Source: Amaurobius ferox (Eukaryota > Arthropoda > Arachnida > Araneae > Amaurobiidae). From it: a stretch of 64,000 nt of DNA. Made by a program: the position numbers and the translations under genes. The DNA lies in contig OX578136.1 of NCBI GenBank assembly GCA_951213105.1, positions 155,627,178 through 155,691,177 of the forward strand, read 5' to 3'. The notes below the pieces were generated by a model. It was not told the DNA's origin. It worked only from the letters and a program-made list of their open reading frames with translations, and ran no database searches. Numbering within the stretch: position 1 is the first letter of the stretch; each line of letters begins with the position of its first letter. Below are positions 60,090-64,000 of this stretch, piece by piece.

Positions 60090-61150
60090 ATGCAAATTTG
60101 GCCTACCAATGTGAATGGTATTTAAGCATGTTGTTTGCGGATTTCATTTAATGCCACTGATGAAGAGTTAAAAGATGCCCGAAAGCGCTCTGGCTTTTAA
60201 CACTTTACAACATAGTTGAAAAGTGATTATGACTCTATGACTAGGACTATTTATTCTGTATGTCTGTCTGTCTGTCCGTTAGCACGATAACTGCCGTAAA
60301 AATGATTTTATCAAAACGAAATTTTAGTATGTTGTTCAGACGGTCTGTGGGACCTGTGGGAATATAAATGAATTATATCACCCAAATAGTTTTGGATTGA
60401 ACCCGGGTTAAAAAATGAAATACATTGAACCCTATGGGAGACAATTTTTCATTAGTTGCATTAGAATTGCTGTATTTCTTTAACATAAAATTATTTAGCT
60501 CATGGAGTCTGCATAGCTGATATGAATGAAATATTCATTGATTTTACAAAGAGAAGGACGATTTTTTTCGATGAAGTTTTACGCATAGAGTTTAATTACT
60601 TGTACCTCCATGGTCTTCAGTTTTTAAATAAAATAAATTATTATAGTATTTTGATGAAAGAAAGGAATGTAAAGAGTTAATGAATGAAATGCTGCTTCGA
60701 TAGAGAGAACCAGGCGTGTTATATTTTGCCGACATCATTTGAATAAATTTCGTTTGTTTTCGATGAAGTTTTCAAATATAATAAATTATTGAAATATTAT
60801 GATAATTTTAAAAATTTTACCGAGGAATGTATCGCATTTAAGAGATGTGCAAACCAGACAATTTATATTGCACTGCAGTCCTTTGAATGAAGTTCATATT
60901 TTTCGATGAAGTTTTAAGTTTTCTAATATAATAAATTAATGTAGTATTGTGATTATTTTAAAACTATTACCGAGGAATGTATCGGTTTATTGAGATGTTT
61001 ATATAAAATTGCATTGAAGTTGGAAAGTGTTTGATAATCAATACTTCATGCGTGATTGGTCTTTCTTGTTAATTTATATATACGTCTATAGGAGGTTTAT
61101 TAAATGACTTCTTTTAAAATCTAAGGATTTATCTTTAATTTATTACTTAA
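60090..61150 (+). mobile_element. Family D fragment interrupted by C5
   Basis: 60090-60196 ('gccactgatgaagagttaaa', 'cgaaagcgctctggc') and 61073-61150 ('gtctataggaggtttattaa') are the two sides of one D copy. See 57215-57350 for the uninterrupted version. Confidence 0.7.
60201..61068 (+). mobile_element. Family C element, copy C5
   Basis: Flanked by TTAA on both sides (60197-60200 and 61069-61072), with the empty site in the reverse-oriented D fragment at 57299-57302. 868 bp, internally deleted relative to C2. It fixes the ends of family C as cactttacaac... and ...tctttcttg. Confidence 0.9.
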
Positions 61151-61744
61151 GCAGACAAAAGAGAATTTTGACTTCTAACGAATACAAATAATACTTTAAA
61201 ACTTCAAATTCACTGTTCTTTCAAAGAAGTAGCTTTTTAATGTTATTTTTACGATGAAACGTAAATGTATAAATATAAAGAAAGAAAACAACAGAATTGA
61301 ATCTATAAAAAATGTCTGTAGTTATGTTGGTCCCATGAGAAATTTTAATTTAAAAATTAATTAATCTTTTTCTTTCATATTGAACCGTATTATTTCATTC
61401 TCAGACGTCCATTTCGCAAAGAAGGAATATCATAATTATCCGAAAATGGGTACATTACGATAATGAGGGGTCTTTTTCTGTATTTCATCTTCGATAAGTA
61501 CTTAGAAGGTAGAACATGTCCCCACTCTAAAGGATGAAAATTTATGAAAAAATAAATTGTTGAAATATATTTTCTTTTATAACATAGTTCCATAATACTT
61601 CCATAACACTTATTACTAAAACAGGTTGCGCTGTAAACTAATAAGTTTGAAAAGTGGGCATTTTATTATTGGGAACTTTCATTTTTTTTAGTGTTTATGT
61701 TAAATTTTGAACTTTCTGTAATTAATAAACATATTTTTTTCTTT
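61151..61744. other. Anonymous AT-rich DNA
   Basis: Nothing recognised. Confidence 0.4.
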
Positions 61745-61748
61745 TTAA

Positions 61749-63830
61749 CACTTTACAACATAGTTGAAAAGTGTTTATGACTTTGTTCATTCTGTCTGTC
61801 TGTCTGTCTGTCTGTCCGTTAGCACGATAACTGCCGTAAAAATGACTTTATCAAAATGAAATTTTAGTATGTTTTTCAGACGGTCTGTAGGACCTATGGG
61901 AATATAAATAAATAATATCACCCAATTAGTTTTTTATTGAGCCCGGGTTGAAAAAATGAAATATATTGAACCCTACGGGACCTAATATTTCAAACATTTT
62001 TTAAGCAAATTTAAAATTCACAAATTGCTTCGAAATTTTTAGCAAATAATTACATTATCCCATAAAATATATATAAAAAATTTCAGTAAAATATGTTAAG
62101 TAGTTTAATTACAAATTATTTAATATAGAGAAAAAAACAAATTCAATTAAATTCTGACTTTTGGGATATCCTCCAGAAATAAAAAAGATATGTATTATAT
62201 AATAAATAGCTTTCCAAGAGTTTAATCACTTTGTATATGAAAGAGGCTTCATATTTAAAAATATATTTGGTAGATAACAATTTCAAATTTTCATTTTTTA
62301 ATTTTATATAACTCTTCATGATATACTTATTTGATGGCATTTTTAATGCACTTTCCTACATCATACAGAGTTAAAATTTCGTACACAACTTAAATTTGTT
62401 GAAAATTTTATTCTACAAAAATTTGGTGGATCTTTAAATATAGATCATGCATTTTTTTCGAAATGGCCTGCAAATAATCCCCGTTCACTTCTATAAATCA
62501 TTGTTGTAATATTATTTAAAATTTTGATGTGGGCAGCACATGTCTTTCCCTGCAAACTCATATTCACGTTCTCTTTATTTCTTCAATAATAATTTGAGTT
62601 TATCTGCACAAAATAACAACCATAAGTATTTTAAATGATATTGAATTTGTACGTTAAACTTAAATTTGGTTCTCATTTGATAGCTGGACTTATTGTCAAA
62701 GGTGGCGTAGCGAAAATGCGAAAAAACTAGAATATTTCAAGAACGGCTAGTCTTAGAGTAATGGGGTTAGTCTTATTCTTTTTATTGTCAAAAATCACGT
62801 ATAAAATAGGAATTTAATTGATATAATTGAGCACACGTAGTCCTTTATTTTTATATTTAACGATTTTTGTGGGCCATTTCGCAAAAATAGCCCGTTCCTT
62901 TTTTCTGAATCGTACTTGAATAACCTACAAATGATTTATGTTCCAAATTTTGTTAAATTTGGTATATAAATCACTTGTAGGTCATTGAAATATTATACAC
63001 CAAATATTGTGAAATTTGTTCCATTAGTTTTAGCTAGAGTGGATAAAGGCAATTTCTGTCGGCCATTTCGCAAAGAAGGCAGATTCTTTTATTACGAATC
63101 GTACTATAATCTAATGAACATCAGGATTTCCCACAAAAAACATACCTACCAAATTTTATGAAATTCGGTCCATTAGTTTTTTAATTAGAGTGGATGTAAT
63201 ATCCTCACAGACACACAGAAACATACACAGATACACTTTTACACACACAGACGTCTTCCTAAAAATAGTTTTTTCGTGTTCTAGAAGTCCCAAAACGTGT
63301 AGATCCTTCGAAAATTCGAGTTCCGATCTTCGGCACGATTCCAATACTTTGAATACATACACACACATACACACACACACACATATATTATCTGCGTATC
63401 TGTGTATTATCTGTGTATCTAAATTCCATGCCTATGCAAATATAATAGTTGTGATTTTAAATGATTCCTAAACTTTTATTATTTCTTCAACGAAGCCTAA
63501 TTTTAGCTTATGCAGAATGCAAATATCTCAAGCGATTGTAAGGTGAGTTACATAAGAATTGCTGAATATTTTTCACACAAAATTATTTATCTCTGGAGTT
63601 TGGAATACAAGTTATATGAATGAAATATTCATTGATTTTGCATAGAGAATCAGATGATGTATATTTCGATACAGTTTTAAATACTTAAGTATAATAAATT
63701 ACTATAGTACTGTAATAATGTAAAAGATATCACCACTGAATGTATCACATTTTAAAATTTTTTAAATGAAATTGCATTTCAGTTGGAAAGTGTTTCATAA
63801 TCAATGCTTATGCATGATTGATCTTTCTTG
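61749..63830 (+). mobile_element. Family C element C6 carrying a family B insertion
   Basis: Near-parallel copy of C4, 3983 bp downstream, beginning after TTAA (61745-61748). It includes a (ctgt)n run at 61792-61816, one B unit and the (CA)n end at 63350-63385. About 90% identical to C4 by eye. Confidence 0.85.
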
Positions 63831-64000
63831 TTTATACGATAGCTTAAACTATAAAGTATTGTTTACTGAGGTATTGTTGAATTCGAGATTTGGACTGAAA
63901 ACCACACTTTAAAACCCCATTAAAGTACATTTGAAACACTTTCAGAAAGATATCTATGAATTTATGTGCGAGACCAGAAATGTCAAAATCGCTAAAGTAA

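Noticed and set aside
60147..60190. Second hammerhead ribozyme in family D (ctgatgaag...cgaaagc)
   Set aside because: Helix II does not pair in this copy and gaaa is lost in the other (57.3 kb); at best a degraded relic.

Overview
This 64 kb window is AT-rich eukaryotic nuclear DNA in which I can support no intact protein-coding gene. Everything recognisable is transposable-element debris, tandem arrays, microsatellites, tRNA-derived SINEs and a few decayed exon-like segments. Tc1, Ty3/Gypsy and jockey-like remnants, Helitron-type ends, long (TA)n tracts and (CAA)n-tailed SINEs together suggest an arthropod, perhaps an arachnid. The species guess is inference only. No predicted ORF exceeds about 130 codons, and the longest ones are retroelement fragments.

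Layout. 1-9.4 kb: a piece of mobile family A, a decayed jockey-type RT fragment on the minus strand, two copies of a TTAA-flanked family (C), two (TA)n tracts and a short-period array. 9.4-13.1 kb: a full family A copy, a 'gaatacgtca' minisatellite and a broken Tc1 element with an internal duplication. 13.1-15.6 kb: a (TCTG)-led repeat and unusually GC-rich islands. 15.6-29.6 kb: a cluster of diverged segmental duplications (U1, U5, U2, U3, U4), each holding relics of the same sequence. Four carry a short exon-like segment beginning MK(V/I)WK, and two carry a second, clearly protein-like exon. A bZIP-site cluster, a two-monomer satellite, a family A insertion and an inverted pair of elements with a hammerhead-like core lie among them.

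29.6-37 kb: a roughly 0.4 kb tandem repeat carrying a 32-nt palindrome, split by a 3 kb element flanked by TTAA-like sites that itself contains a family C copy holding a SINE fragment. 37-41.1 kb: a decayed Ty3/Gypsy integrase end with one LTR, disrupted by a SINE with a clean 12-bp target duplication, then a jockey-type RNase H tail. 41.8-45.3 kb: an 83-nt near-perfect palindrome, an odd GC-rich array of hairpin modules, and repeat E with a family A insertion. 46.8-47.5 kb: a Helitron-like element. 49.8-57.2 kb: several independent tandem arrays in otherwise anonymous DNA. 57.2-64 kb: nested C, B and D (possibly Penelope-like) elements, including a large duplicated C+B composite and a filled/empty site pair that fixes the ends of family C.

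The observations most worth following are the decayed duplicated exon cassette (15.6-29.6 kb), the hairpin-module array (42.5-43.65 kb), the hammerhead-like motif (24.57-24.64 kb) and the two mobile families (A and C) whose ends can be fixed from empty sites inside the window. All alignments were made by eye, so boundaries are approximate unless target duplications are named.
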